64,000 nucleotides of DNA from SZUA-38 sp965212525 (GTDB taxonomy: Bacteria; Pseudomonadota; Gammaproteobacteria; Xanthomonadales; SZUA-38): the NCBI GenBank assembly GCA_965212525.1, contig CBDBVC010000045.1:124001-188000 (forward strand). Direction: 5' to 3'. The notes below the pieces were generated by a model, which worked only from the letters and a program-made list of their open reading frames with translations, searched no databases and was not told the DNA's origin. How positions within the stretch are numbered: the first letter of the stretch is position 1; every line of letters starts with the position of its first letter. This document shows, in pieces, positions 35,099 to 43,758 of this stretch. The translations under genes and the position numbers were made by a program.

Positions 35099-35551
35099 AT
35101 GAGCGTTAGAATACGGAGCTATATTCAGGATGATCTGAACTTTTACCTGGAAGGTGAAGTGGCGGCTTATCAGTTAAGCTACCCTGGACTGACAGTCAAT
35201 GACGAACTGAAAAGCGAGATGAGAGATCATGTTCGTCGTTCGATTTCATCGAAATCAAGCATCGGGTTTACTGCAGTCACAGATCAACCGGTTGGCTTTA
35301 TTATTTTGAGCGTACAATATATGCACGACATCGAAACAGGGTATCTTGAGAATATATACGTCAGAGATTCAGTGCGGCAAAAGGGCTATGCTCGAAAGTT
35401 GCTGAATCATGCGGAAGACTATTGCCGAAGCTGTGGGTTTCGCATTTTGCAGCTCGATGTCACTGTACATCACCCTGCGGCTATCGAATTATACGAATCG
35501 GAAGGTTTTGGCGTCGCAAGCTACAGAATGGAGAAGAATATTGCGCAGTAG
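35099..35551 (+). CDS. GNAT-family N-acetyltransferase
   Basis: Acetyl-CoA-dependent transferase of unknown substrate, 150 residues. The acetyl-CoA pocket motif A is ENIYVRDSVRQKGYARKLLN (V.xxQ.xG.A), and motif B is LQLDVTVHHPAAIELYESEG followed by F. It starts with the ATG at 35099, 27 bp after the preceding stop. Confidence 0.85.
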   Translation: MSVRIRSYIQDDLNFYLEGEVAAYQLSYPGLTVNDELKSEMRDHVRRSISSKSSIGFTAVTDQPVGFIILSVQYMHDIETGYLENIYVRDSVRQKGYARKLLNHAEDYCRSCGFRILQLDVTVHHPAAIELYESEGFGVASYRMEKNIAQ

Positions 35552-35650
35552 ATCAGTGCGAGCCGCATCTCTCCGTAGTTGCGCATGTTCCCAAGACCAC
35601 TAAGCAGATATCTCAACCATTCAAGGCATCACAATCTTTGAACAGAACTC

Positions 35651-36106
35651 ATGAATTCAACAGAACCCATCGCTGTTAACGCACAAATGCTCATCCGCAG
35701 GCCCGCGGCAGAGGTGTTCGAGGCCATCGTCAATCCGGAGATCACCACCCGTTTCTGGTTTACACGAAGCAGTGGACGGCTTGAGCCCGGCAAAACAGTG
35801 CGCTGGGAATGGGAAATGTTCGACGTGGGTGACGAAGTACTGGTTCAGGCGTATGAGTTGAATCAACGCCTGCTGCTGCAGTGGGCCAGCGATCGTTCCA
35901 CCGTCGAATGGCGTTTTGACGACCGTGGCGATGAGACCACGCTTGTGACGATCGAGACCCGGGGCTATCCCGATGATCCGGCCGGTGCGCTGTCACTTGC
36001 GGTCGACAACAAGGGCGGTTACACCCTGGTGCTGGCGGGCCTCAAGGCCTGGCTGGAGCAGGGTGTCGAGCTCAATCTGATTCGGGATCAGTTTCCAGAC
36101 AGCTGA
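35651..36106 (+). CDS. SRPBCC (AHSA1-like) domain protein
   Basis: 151-residue START-like helix-grip fold. The N-terminal strand and helix are MLIRRPAAEVFEAIVNPEIT followed by TRFWFT; then SGRLEPGKTVRWEWEM and a C-terminal long helix GGYTLVLAGLKAWLEQG. Such proteins bind hydrophobic ligands or act as ATPase co-chaperone-like modules; the ligand here is unknown. Confidence 0.82.
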   Translation: MNSTEPIAVNAQMLIRRPAAEVFEAIVNPEITTRFWFTRSSGRLEPGKTVRWEWEMFDVGDEVLVQAYELNQRLLLQWASDRSTVEWRFDDRGDETTLVTIETRGYPDDPAGALSLAVDNKGGYTLVLAGLKAWLEQGVELNLIRDQFPDS

Positions 36107-36108
36107 CA

Positions 36109-37005
36109 GTGAACCTGAAAACTGCGGTAACATCACCAGCAGGATCAATGCTGGAGATCAGGATTCAACCTTTCATGAGCATCAACGACGAGATCGCAGC
36201 CGCTCTGGGCAAACCAATCTGGACGACCGATGCATTTTTGCCCGAGTATGCCAGCGGCACGGTTGGGCAATGGCGCATCAATCCAGGCGGTCAGTTGGTG
36301 AATGACTGGGGCTATCATTCGGGGCCGTGTCTGGTGCAGATGCTGCCATCGCTGCTGCGCAAAACGGAGACCAATCACGAAGGCGAGGGCGCAAGCTGGG
36401 AAACCTGGATGTCGCTGACACCGCTGGAGGTGGAAAGCCAGGAGCTGGGCTATCGCTGCGCTCGCGGTCGAATGGCGATCATGGGGCTGGGCATGGGCTG
36501 GATTGCAGCCAACGCGGCACTGAACCCTGAGGTGTCCGAGATCACTGTGGTGGAACGGGACCCGGATGTGATCAGGCTGTTCTTGGAATCCGGTGCCCGT
36601 GATTCAATCCCGGAGCCGGCACGCAGCAAGCTTTCAATTGTCGAAGCCGACGCTTTGAAGTGGTACCCAGATACTGGCGAGCCGATCGACTTTCTGTATG
36701 CCGATATCTGGCTCGGGATTGCTGAACCCGGCACACTGCCCCAGGTGCGGCAGATGCAGCAGAACGTGCAGGCAGAGCAGATCTATTTTTGGGGGCAGGA
36801 ACTGATCATTCACGCAGCACTGGCCAACGTTCAGTCAAGTGAAGGTCCAGAGGTCTCTGCTGGATCAATCGAGCAGGTGATTGATGAGGACATCAAATTG
36901 CCGCTGGTGATTCCCAGTGATCGCGACTATGCCCAGATGGTCGAAAAAGTGATTGCAAACAGGGTTGCACGCGGCTTGCCAATGGTTGATGACTATCAAA
37001 GCTGA
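36109..37005 (+). CDS. Spermidine-synthase-like SAM-binding protein
   Basis: 298 residues from a GTG at 36109, two bases after the preceding stop; ATGs at 36151 and 36175 are alternatives. The Rossmann core has MAIMGLGMGWIAANAALNPE then ITVVERDPDVIRL and a DFLYADIW strand, as in the spermidine-synthase-like methyltransferase fold. The N-terminal 100 residues are unlike polyamine synthases, so the reaction is unknown. It is convergent with the integron integrase, 22 bp apart. Confidence 0.65.
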   Translation: MNLKTAVTSPAGSMLEIRIQPFMSINDEIAAALGKPIWTTDAFLPEYASGTVGQWRINPGGQLVNDWGYHSGPCLVQMLPSLLRKTETNHEGEGASWETWMSLTPLEVESQELGYRCARGRMAIMGLGMGWIAANAALNPEVSEITVVERDPDVIRLFLESGARDSIPEPARSKLSIVEADALKWYPDTGEPIDFLYADIWLGIAEPGTLPQVRQMQQNVQAEQIYFWGQELIIHAALANVQSSEGPEVSAGSIEQVIDEDIKLPLVIPSDRDYAQMVEKVIANRVARGLPMVDDYQS

Positions 37006-37027
37006 TCAGAGCCAGACATGCGCATCA

Positions 37028-38422
37028 CTAATCCATATCAGCCGGGCTTACCACCGCCAAACCTGGCTTGTTGAGTACATGCGTGTAAATCATGGTGGTC
37101 GAGACGTCAGCATGACCCAGCAATTCCTGTACGGTACGAATGTCATAACCTGCCTCCAGAAGGTGGGTGGCAAATGAATGACGCAGTACGTGGGAGGTGA
37201 CACGTTTGGTCAGGCTGGCTTCACGTGCAGCCCGGGTAATTGCTTTTTGCAGCGAAGACTGGTGAATATGATGTCGACGAATCTGGCTTGAGCGCGGATC
37301 CAGACTCAATCGAGACGCTGGAAACACGAAATGCCATGACAGAGACAGGGCAGCAGTCGGGTACTTTCGGCCAAGCGCCTCGGGAACGTATACCCCATCA
37401 TAGTGATTTTGCGTATCCTTTTCATGCAGGACACGTACTCGATTCATCTGGTCCTTAAGCGCCGAATGATAGCGCTTTGGTAAAGGCACAACCCGATCCT
37501 TGTCACCCTTACCCATTCGCACAGTAATATTACTGTAATCAAAATCGATATCCTTGATTCGTAGCCGAACGCATTCCATCAGCCGCATACCAGAGCCATA
37601 CATCAGGCCAGCCATTAGCGCGTGGCTCCCCCTCAGGTGACTGAGAAGTCTTTGCACCTCAGATCGCGATAATACCACGGGTAATCGTTTAGAGCGGTGT
37701 GCGCGCTTGAATTGCAGTGTGAAGTCTGATTGATTCAAGACATACTTGTAGAAAAAGACCAGTGCGTTCAAAGCAAGTGACTGTGTGCTTTTTGACACTT
37801 TTAGGTCAATGGCAAGATGTGACAAGAAACGATCAATCAAGGCAGGCGAGAAATCGAGTTTATCCTCAATCTCAGGGCCAAAACGCAAAAACCTGCGGCA
37901 CCAGATAAGGTAGGTTTGTTCCGTACGTATCGCATACTGTCTTTTGCGTAGCTGCACTACAAGTGCCTTCAGTAATTCGATGGTCAGCGGCGTGTCAGTG
38001 TCTCGTGTTTTATGTTCCACAATGCGGTCGATCGATGCTTCATGAACAAGCGTAGAATGAGAGGGTTCCAGGGCCTGGGCGCGTGAAACCCAGTCTTGCC
38101 AGTCTATCTCAGAAGCATGTTCATGCTTGATCAGGTCTTTCATCAGGATTTCAATAGCGCGTATGGCCTGTACAAATTGCCATGGTTCAAGTTCATGGCG
38201 ACGACCAAGATCATCCAGATAGTCTGTTAGTTGCGATGGTCTTAGTGTGGATAACGAACAACCCTTGAAGAAACGAATCAGTTGCTCTACGCGCACTATG
38301 TACCAGCGATGATGTTTCTGAGGAATGCCCCTGTCCGACAGAATTTTGAGATATTGCTGCCAGTTAGAGGAATTTTGTGGGCTTTTAGAGGAAGTTAGAG
38401 GATTATCACTCATATCAGACAT
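37028..38422 (-). CDS. intI: Integron integrase IntI with N-terminal extension
   Basis: Tyrosine recombinase catalysing attI x attC recombination. Catalytic residues are visible: Arg in MYGSGMRLMECVRLR, the HVLRHSFATHLL His-x-x-Arg, His in LLGHADVSTT and Tyr in MIYTHV. The integron-specific insertion is present (LSLSWHFVFPASRLSLDPRS followed by RRHHIH). The protein ends SPADMD. It is 464 residues rather than about 320-340: about 120 extra N-terminal residues contain a second core-binding-like helical segment (NWQQYLKILSDRGIPQKHHR...LRPSQLTDYLDDLGRR) ahead of the usual one (ELLKALVVQLRKRQYAIRTE). Starts at ATG 38422 or 38413. It reads away from the cassettes, as in most integrons. Confidence 0.95.
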   Translation of the reverse strand: MSDMSDNPLTSSKSPQNSSNWQQYLKILSDRGIPQKHHRWYIVRVEQLIRFFKGCSLSTLRPSQLTDYLDDLGRRHELEPWQFVQAIRAIEILMKDLIKHEHASEIDWQDWVSRAQALEPSHSTLVHEASIDRIVEHKTRDTDTPLTIELLKALVVQLRKRQYAIRTEQTYLIWCRRFLRFGPEIEDKLDFSPALIDRFLSHLAIDLKVSKSTQSLALNALVFFYKYVLNQSDFTLQFKRAHRSKRLPVVLSRSEVQRLLSHLRGSHALMAGLMYGSGMRLMECVRLRIKDIDFDYSNITVRMGKGDKDRVVPLPKRYHSALKDQMNRVRVLHEKDTQNHYDGVYVPEALGRKYPTAALSLSWHFVFPASRLSLDPRSSQIRRHHIHQSSLQKAITRAAREASLTKRVTSHVLRHSFATHLLEAGYDIRTVQELLGHADVSTTMIYTHVLNKPGLAVVSPADMD

Positions 38423-38429
38423 CCTTGTC

Positions 38430-38495
38430 TAAATGTACTATAACGATTCCGCATAGTACCATAACAGGCGAATCAACCTAATACACTGTTAAGCA
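38430..38495 (+). other. attI: attI-like primary recombination site
   Basis: Lies between intI and the first cassette. The sequence CACTGTTAAGCAT places the crossover G|TTAAGC at 38488/38489; the same TTAAGCATAAATACC follows the crossover at the second copy of this cassette (43743). Outer limits are approximate, because attI has no fixed consensus beyond the crossover core. No LexA-type CTGT-N8-ACAG box was found in the intI upstream gap. Confidence 0.7.
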
Positions 38496-38504
38496 TAAAT
38501 ACCA

Positions 38505-38915
38505 ATGAAGTATATTCAAATTAACGAGCAAATGGGTCTGCCAATTCTTGAGGGATTAGATCCGTTTAAATGCGTTGTAATTGTTGATGAAGATGTAGCA
38601 GAGGAATGGCAGGAAAGTGTAAGTCAGTGGTTGGTAGATTCTGGCTGTAGATATATGATGGCGTGGGGTAAGAACTGTAGCTCCTGGGATGATTCAGTAG
38701 ATATGGTAAATATGGAGCAGTTTAATTTCGGAGAAATACCTGAGGAATCTTTCGTCATGACTACATGGCATGAGAAAGAAACGCTAAATGAAGTGTTTTG
38801 GTTCGCCAAAAATACAGCTCATCATGAACACCATGATTTGAAAAATATTTTACTGATACATATTTCTAACCGTGGTAGAGAAAATGAAATACTTGAGGAG
38901 TGCAAAAATGCTTAA
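38505..38915 (+). CDS. Cassette 1: hypothetical protein, 136 aa
   Basis: Cysteine- and tryptophan-containing soluble protein with the block CRYMMAWGKNCSSWDDSVD, then FVMTTWHEKETLNEVFWFAK and LLIHIS. I recall this pattern in cassette-type hypothetical families, but no function is known to me. It is first in the array and therefore best placed for expression. The stop TAA is inside the attC (GCTTAAC). The whole cassette (38489-39020) is repeated identically at 43743-44274. Confidence 0.85.
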   Translation: MKYIQINEQMGLPILEGLDPFKCVVIVDEDVAEEWQESVSQWLVDSGCRYMMAWGKNCSSWDDSVDMVNMEQFNFGEIPEESFVMTTWHEKETLNEVFWFAKNTAHHEHHDLKNILLIHISNRGRENEILEECKNA

Positions 38916-39026
38916 CAAAGCTGTTAAAATTGACCCACATTACTGCGCTCCTTTTTGTGCTTTGCTTCGCAAATTACCACACAAAAATCCGCTCCACAAT
39001 GTGGTCAATTTACAGCGACGTTAGGT
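38910..39026 (+). other. attC: attC 1
   Basis: R'' GCTTAAC at 38910-38916, R' GTTAGGT at 39020-39026. Long palindromic arms: AAATTGACCCACATT near the left end pairs with AATGTGGTCAATTT near the right. Confidence 0.9.
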
Positions 39027-39033
39027 GTAAAAA

Positions 39034-39450
39034 ATGATGCTAGACAACGCAACAGTAGAAAGTAATTTTCAAAGGTTCATAACAAGAATTATTGAGAATG
39101 AATCTGTGTTTTACTTAGGAAATGATGAGGGCGTTGCCAATTCTGTTTCTAATGATGATGAAGAAATAGGAGTTCTCATGTTTTGGTCAGACAAAGCATA
39201 TGCGTCACGTGCAAAACAATGTTTCGAAGAATATTTTGATGAAAAAGAAATAGATCTCTTTGATTTTCTGTATAGGTGGTTACCAGGAATGTCAGGAGAT
39301 GGTGTACTGGCTGGTCCGAACTGGAATGGTGAGCTTGTGGGAAAAGAAATTGATGCTTATGAGCTCAGAGAGCTATTGGATGACGCAATGCCCACAGAGT
39401 TACTAGAAAAACATGAACAAAAATACAATGAACTCACTAAAAACACCTAA
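39034..39450 (+). CDS. Cassette 2: DUF2750-like protein
   Basis: 138 residues. The middle, GVLMFWSDKAYASRAKQCFE followed by IDLFDFLYRWLPGMSGDGVL and ELVGKEIDAYELRELL, fits the pattern of DUF2750 proteins (a W-x-x-x-x-A-x-x-C region followed by a Phe-Leu-x-x-Trp-Leu-Pro block). Function of that family is unknown. Starts at 39034 just after the attC crossover. Confidence 0.65.
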   Translation: MMLDNATVESNFQRFITRIIENESVFYLGNDEGVANSVSNDDEEIGVLMFWSDKAYASRAKQCFEEYFDEKEIDLFDFLYRWLPGMSGDGVLAGPNWNGELVGKEIDAYELRELLDDAMPTELLEKHEQKYNELTKNT

Positions 39451-39505
39451 CAAGGCGCTCAAGCATTGACGCGGCAAAGCCGCGCAGCTTAGCTTGGCGT
39501 TATGA
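39445..39505 (+). other. attC: attC 2
   Basis: R'' ACCTAAC 39445-39451, R' GTTATGA 39499-39505; a 61-bp short '59-base-element' with the inner stem GCGCGGCTTTGCCGCG-like pairing. Confidence 0.88.
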
Positions 39506-39520
39506 CTACAAGGCACTCAA

Positions 39521-40060
39521 GTGATACCTAAAGAGTTGGATGATCAAACCGAAGGAAAAATTATTGAAAGACAGAGTACTTTCATTCGGTTTGTTACGCC
39601 TCAATCTAACCAATATAAGATCGATTACATTGAAAAGAAGGAATTCCTGATCGATGAGCTGAGCTTCTGTGGAGTTCGCGTACTCTCTGAGCATCCACTT
39701 CTTGAGCACTACAAACAGCCAACTCTAAATATCTACATCTCTTCAAAGGTTGAAGATCCCTCTGAGCTAGCCAGAGGGTTATCCGCTATGGTGAATGAAG
39801 AATATCGTGGGTGGCGTACGGTTGATGAATGTTTTAACCCTCAGTGTAGTATCGAGTCATTATTGGAGGGTGGTTACGGTCTTCTATATTCGGGGCCTAG
39901 CATCCTTGGTCAGAAGGTGATTACTAAGTTAGAGGAAAACGGAATTAAATTTTCAACCGAAATACGCCAATTCAAGGAAACCCATACGCCTAAAGTTTTA
40001 TTATTAGGCAATAATGCCATAGTTGCAGAGGAGTTCCGTTGTGGTCGAGAAAAGTCATAA
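39521..40060 (+). CDS. Cassette 3: hypothetical protein, 179 aa
   Basis: GTG start at 39521 with ACAAGG 7 bp upstream. The family is not recognised; features include RGWRTVDECFNPQCSIESLL and a C-terminal GQKVITKLEENGIKFSTEIR then TPKVLLLGNNAIVAEEF. No signal peptide or membrane helix. The stop overlaps attC 3. Confidence 0.75.
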   Translation: MIPKELDDQTEGKIIERQSTFIRFVTPQSNQYKIDYIEKKEFLIDELSFCGVRVLSEHPLLEHYKQPTLNIYISSKVEDPSELARGLSAMVNEEYRGWRTVDECFNPQCSIESLLEGGYGLLYSGPSILGQKVITKLEENGIKFSTEIRQFKETHTPKVLLLGNNAIVAEEFRCGREKS

Positions 40061-40129
40061 CAAAGCAAGGCAGCAAGCCCCTTCGGGGCGGGACCTCCTT
40101 TCAGTCGGCCCCTGCTTGCGGCGTTATGA
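40055..40129 (+). other. attC: attC 3
   Basis: R'' TCATAAC 40055-40061 and R' GTTATGA 40123-40129 are perfect reverse complements; GCAAGCCCCTTCGGGG-type inner stem. Confidence 0.9.
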
Positions 40130-40141
40130 GTCGTAAGTAAT

Positions 40142-40465
40142 ATGAGCCAAGAAGCAATTAAAGCTGGAATATGCCGAGAAGCATTGGCTATGTGTAATGA
40201 AAGACTGAGCCCAGAAAAAAGGCCCGGGCTGCCTGAATTAATGAATTCTATTAAGGCGCAGCTGGAGTGGCTTGTTGCATATTTTGAAGGCAAAAATAGT
40301 GGGCGCAGTAAACTATTCGATTTAACATTTGGTCATTACGCTGCGAGAGAGCTGGCGCAGGAGGACGTAGAGTTCATCGATGCCCTAAACAAGGCTTTTT
40401 ATGTCGCGGTAAAAACAAGGGAGGGGCTTAAAATTGACCTCAAGGAGCTTGGAATTGACTCATAA
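40142..40465 (+). CDS. Cassette 4: Tsi6-like immunity protein (tentative)
   Basis: 107 residues, helical. The pattern LPELMNSIKAQLEWLVAYFE, then G...R..L.DLTFGHYAAREL and DVEFIDALNKAF is what I recall of the Tsi6 family, immunity proteins against the type VI NAD(P)+-hydrolase effector Tse6. No cognate toxin gene is in the cassette. The family call is by memory of pattern, so moderate confidence; the gene itself is well placed between attC sites. Confidence 0.6.
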   Translation: MSQEAIKAGICREALAMCNERLSPEKRPGLPELMNSIKAQLEWLVAYFEGKNSGRSKLFDLTFGHYAARELAQEDVEFIDALNKAFYVAVKTREGLKIDLKELGIDS

Positions 40466-40516
40466 CCAGGCAATGTTGCGGATCGCCTACGGCTCCCGCA
40501 AACTGCGACGTCAAAA
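40460..40516 (+). other. attC: attC 4 (degenerate R')
   Basis: R'' TCATAAC 40460-40466 is good; the right core reads GTCAAAA at 40510-40516 instead of GTTRRRY. The arms AACCAGGCA...TTGCGG..CCGCAA are weakly paired. Likely mutated. Confidence 0.6.
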
Positions 40517-40542
40517 GCCCAAGATTATGGGAGGCGAGTTAA

Positions 40543-40770
40543 ATGAAGAAACATGTGCTTAGTAGCGAGCAAGCTTATTTGGCAATGTATGCTTACCTTG
40601 ACGCTTATTATGAGCGTGGAAAGTCAAGTGAAATCGGTGGCATGCTTGGTGATATGAGTTTTCTGGAGGATGGTGGTACGGCTGACCCTGCTTGTATGCG
40701 TGATTGGAATGAGGCAGTAGAAAAAGTAATGAACGGAAGTGTGAGTGCGAAGCTTACATTTCCTGAATAA
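40543..40770 (+). CDS. Cassette 5: hypothetical protein, 75 aa
   Basis: Small acidic helical protein (MKKHVLSSEQAYLAMYAYLD... IGGMLGDMSFLEDGGTADPA...DWNEAV). The GGMLGDMSFL-GG-ADPA-W pattern seems conserved from memory in small toxin-antitoxin- or immunity-like hypothetical proteins, but I cannot name the family. GGAGGC is upstream of the ATG. Confidence 0.7.
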   Translation: MKKHVLSSEQAYLAMYAYLDAYYERGKSSEIGGMLGDMSFLEDGGTADPACMRDWNEAVEKVMNGSVSAKLTFPE

Positions 40771-40795
40771 AGCCTTATGTTTCATCGCACGGGCA

Positions 40796-40917
40796 TTTTA
40801 ACCAGTTGCTCAAAGCGACCGCCCTTTCGAGTGTTCGTTTTAGTTTGGAGTGGTCATCAAATTCATAAGCGCTGTTCAGGCTTTTGCACTGGGCGTCGCT
40901 TTAGCAAAACGTTAGCC
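40796..40917 (+). other. attC: attC 5
   Basis: R'' TTTTAAC 40796-40802, R' GTTAGCC 40911-40917; long arms AGTTGCTCAAAGCGAC and GTCGCTTTAGCAAAAC pair, with GCCC/GGGC beyond, like the long Vibrio-type repeats. Confidence 0.82.
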
Positions 40918-40954
40918 ACAAAGGTTACATTACTCTAGGTATAGGAGAGATATT

Positions 40955-42535
40955 ATGAAACTAGTACAACACGCTCTATTGGTAATCGTGCTTCTCCTTA
41001 CGTTTGTGCCATTTGTTTACGCCAAAGCGAAACCGAACATCCTCGTAATCTGGGGCGACGACATCGGGTGGTCGAACCTGGGGGCATACGAGAACGGTGT
41101 GATGGGTTACCCAACCCCAAATATCGATAGCATTGCGAAGGAAGGTGTGTTGTTCACCGATCACTATGCTCACCCTTCCTGTACCGCTGGCCGAGCTGCC
41201 TTCATCACCGGCCAGTATCCGATCCGGTCCGGTATGACAACGGTCGGCCAGCCGGGTGATGCACTTGGTCTCCAGGCCGCTTCACCCTCTCTCGCGGAAG
41301 TTCTCAAAGCCGAGGGCTACCGCACTGGTCACTTCGGCAAGAACCACTTGGGCGATCGCAACGAGCACCTACCGACCGTCCACGGTTTCGATGAGTTTTT
41401 TGGCAACCTCTATCACCTGAATACCCAGGAAGAAGCCGAACAGCTCGACTACCAGAATTTTGGCAAGAGCTACTCCGGCAGTCTTGAGAAATATGAGGAA
41501 AAATTCGGTACCCGCGGAGTGATACATTCAGTCGCTGTGGAAACTGACGATCCGACCGTACAGCCGCGGTTTGGCAAGGTCGGCAAACAAACCATTGAGG
41601 ACACCGGCCCGCTCACACAGGAACGGATGAAGAATTTTGACGGTGGCGAGGTCATCCCTAAGGCGCTGGACTTCATGAAAAAGGCCAAGGATGCCGATGA
41701 GCCCTTCTTTATTTGGCTAAACACTAGTCGGATGCACCTCTACACGCGCATTGACGATGAGTGGCTTCACAAGGTCGCGAAATATACTAGCGAATCCGAC
41801 TATCATGGTGCTGGCATGCTCCAGCACGACCATGATATTGGCGTGGTACTCAAGGCACTGAAGGACATGGATATCGATGAGAATACCCTCATCGTGTATT
41901 CTACCGACAATGGACCCGAACACTCCTCCTGGCCACATGGCTCTACCACCCCGTTTCGGGGGGAGAAGATGACCACCTACGAAGGTGGCGTCCGCGTCCC
42001 GGCTTTAGCCCGTTGGCCCAGCAAAATTCCTGCTGGCAGCAAGCTAAACGGCATTCAATCACACATGGATCTCTTTACCACCATTGCGGCGGCCGCCGGA
42101 GTTGACGACGTTGCTGACCGGATGATGAAAGAGAAAAATCAGTACATCGACGGCCTTAACAATCTCCCCTACTGGATGGGTAAGTCCGACCATTCCGAGC
42201 GCAATCACCTTTTCCACTACTACGAGAGCAAACTCACTGCCGTGCGTATGGGGCCCTGGAAAATGCATTTTTCAACCAAGGAACACTACTATGACAACCT
42301 GGTTCCTCGTACTGCGCCTCTGCTTTTCAATATCCGCATGGATCCCTACGAAAGCTACGACAATAAGGACTCTTATGGCCATCTATTGCAGAAGAACTCC
42401 TGGCTGATCCAACCGTTAGGCGAACTCATGAGTCAGCATCTCCAGACTTTAGCTCAGTTTCCACCCGTTCAGGGAGGCAAGAGCTTCGACATGTCAAACG
42501 TCGTTCAGGAGTTTATCAACAAGGCAAAACAATAG
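40955..42535 (+). CDS. Cassette 6: secreted arylsulfatase
   Basis: 526-residue type I sulfatase with signal peptide (LLVIVLLLTFVPFVYA). Metal-binding Asp-Asp at 35-36 (WGDDIGWSN). The formylglycine signature is SCTAGR with Cys76 and Arg80 (C-x-A-x-R), and further active-site blocks are GHFGKNHLGD and STDNGPEHSSWPHGST with the metal-site Asp-Asn. It therefore looks complete and active, hydrolysing a sulfate ester in the periplasm after formylglycine conversion; no maturase gene (FGE/anSME) is in the window. The cassette is about 1.7 kb, very large for the array. Codon use is more GC-rich than its neighbour cassettes, suggesting a different origin. Confidence 0.93.
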   Translation: MKLVQHALLVIVLLLTFVPFVYAKAKPNILVIWGDDIGWSNLGAYENGVMGYPTPNIDSIAKEGVLFTDHYAHPSCTAGRAAFITGQYPIRSGMTTVGQPGDALGLQAASPSLAEVLKAEGYRTGHFGKNHLGDRNEHLPTVHGFDEFFGNLYHLNTQEEAEQLDYQNFGKSYSGSLEKYEEKFGTRGVIHSVAVETDDPTVQPRFGKVGKQTIEDTGPLTQERMKNFDGGEVIPKALDFMKKAKDADEPFFIWLNTSRMHLYTRIDDEWLHKVAKYTSESDYHGAGMLQHDHDIGVVLKALKDMDIDENTLIVYSTDNGPEHSSWPHGSTTPFRGEKMTTYEGGVRVPALARWPSKIPAGSKLNGIQSHMDLFTTIAAAAGVDDVADRMMKEKNQYIDGLNNLPYWMGKSDHSERNHLFHYYESKLTAVRMGPWKMHFSTKEHYYDNLVPRTAPLLFNIRMDPYESYDNKDSYGHLLQKNSWLIQPLGELMSQHLQTLAQFPPVQGGKSFDMSNVVQEFINKAKQ

Positions 42536-42538
42536 GCT

Positions 42539-42616
42539 GGCTCACAATCGCGTAAACATGGAGGGCTTTTTCGCTCCTTCGTCGCTACAAAGCCCCCAGT
42601 TACGCGGGCGTTAGTA
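42539..42616 (+). other. attC: attC 6 (R'' degenerate)
   Basis: R' GTTAGTA 42610-42616; CGCGTAAACATGGAGGGCTT pairs with AAAGCCCCCAGTTACGCG near the right end. The left core reads GGCTCACAA instead of RYYYAAC. Confidence 0.7.
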
Positions 42617-42651
42617 TGCAGTACTTATAAATAATTCATGAGGAGTGAAGA

Positions 42652-43665
42652 ATGAAAATTGTAAAGGCCTTACTAATAATTGGTTCTTTAAGCTATTCTC
42701 TGCTTGCAATAGCAGGAACGCTTGTCAATGGGAATAACTATGTCGAAGCTGAGATGGACTTAACATTTGCAAGCGTTTATGCCCAGGTTGGTGACAATAC
42801 ATTCAGGCACGATAGAACACTAATGCCGCTTGATAAACAGCCTGCAGTTACTATGAACAGGGATACAATTTATTCACTAGGTGTGTTCTATGCCCCACCC
42901 GGAACCACTATCACGCTGCCAAAGACAAAAGATAATCGGTATCAGTCTGCAATGATGTTGCAAGCAGACCACTATATCGATCAGGTATTTTATGGGCCTG
43001 GTACATTTGAAATTAAATCTCAAACAGATTTCGTTGGTATCACAATAAGAACGCAACTTGATGCAAACGATCCTGAAGATATTAAATATGTTAATTCGAT
43101 ACAGGATCAGATAGTTGTAACACATCCCGAAGGTGTCGAAATTAAAAGTTACACACCTCGTAAATGGGATATGAAGAGCCTGAAGACATTGAAATTAAAA
43201 TATCAAAAAGAGGCGGCCAAGTTACCTAATTTCAATGAGACATCTGGTGCACACGGCACAATTGATCCACATTTACAACGCTTAGGTGTATCTGTTGCAC
43301 TTGGGCTGCTTCCTCCAGAGCATGCGATGTATGTATACCGTGATTTTGGTCTTAAGAAAGATATTTGTTACAAGGCAACATACACAAAACCCGAAATTAG
43401 AGAAAAGGGATTCTTCTCATTTACTATGTATGGTGCAGATAAATATATAAAAAGTGAACGCTCAAACTTAAATGATCGTACGATTAAATATAACGCGGAT
43501 GGTAGGTTTACTATTCACTATGGTTCAAAAGAGGTTTGTGGTGATGCTGATAATAGACTAGAAACCCCGGAAGATAACTGGTATCTCGGAATGCGTATTT
43601 ATCGTGCATCCAAAAGTGTTCTTGAGAATGGTTATGACATGCCAGTCCCGAAGCCAATCAAATAG
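42652..43665 (+). CDS. Cassette 7: exported DUF1254/DUF1214 protein
   Basis: 337 residues with a signal peptide (LLIIGSLSYSLLAIAG). The N-terminal DUF1254 part contains VTMNRDTIYSLGVFYAPPGT and the C-terminal DUF1214 part reads GRFTIHYGSKEVCGDADNRL followed by NWYLGMRIYRASKSVL. The family is common in proteobacteria and of unknown function. AT-rich composition; ribosome site GAGGAGTG 5 bp before the ATG. Confidence 0.88.
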   Translation: MKIVKALLIIGSLSYSLLAIAGTLVNGNNYVEAEMDLTFASVYAQVGDNTFRHDRTLMPLDKQPAVTMNRDTIYSLGVFYAPPGTTITLPKTKDNRYQSAMMLQADHYIDQVFYGPGTFEIKSQTDFVGITIRTQLDANDPEDIKYVNSIQDQIVVTHPEGVEIKSYTPRKWDMKSLKTLKLKYQKEAAKLPNFNETSGAHGTIDPHLQRLGVSVALGLLPPEHAMYVYRDFGLKKDICYKATYTKPEIREKGFFSFTMYGADKYIKSERSNLNDRTIKYNADGRFTIHYGSKEVCGDADNRLETPEDNWYLGMRIYRASKSVLENGYDMPVPKPIK

Positions 43666-43688
43666 AAAATTAGTCCAAGGTCAGTAAA

Positions 43689-43748
43689 TGCTAACAAGTT
43701 TGTCAATAGGACGCTCCTAGCGTCACGCCTTTTACAAAAACGTTAAGC
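43689..43748 (+). other. attC: attC 7
   Basis: R'' TGCTAAC 43689-43695, R' GTTAAGC 43742-43748; 60 bp with inner stem GACGCTCCTAGCGTC. Confidence 0.9.
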
Positions 43749-43758
43749 ATAAATACCA

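Noticed and set aside
38423..38504. LexA box upstream of intI
   Set aside because: No CTGT-N8-ACAG pattern is seen, so SOS control cannot be claimed.
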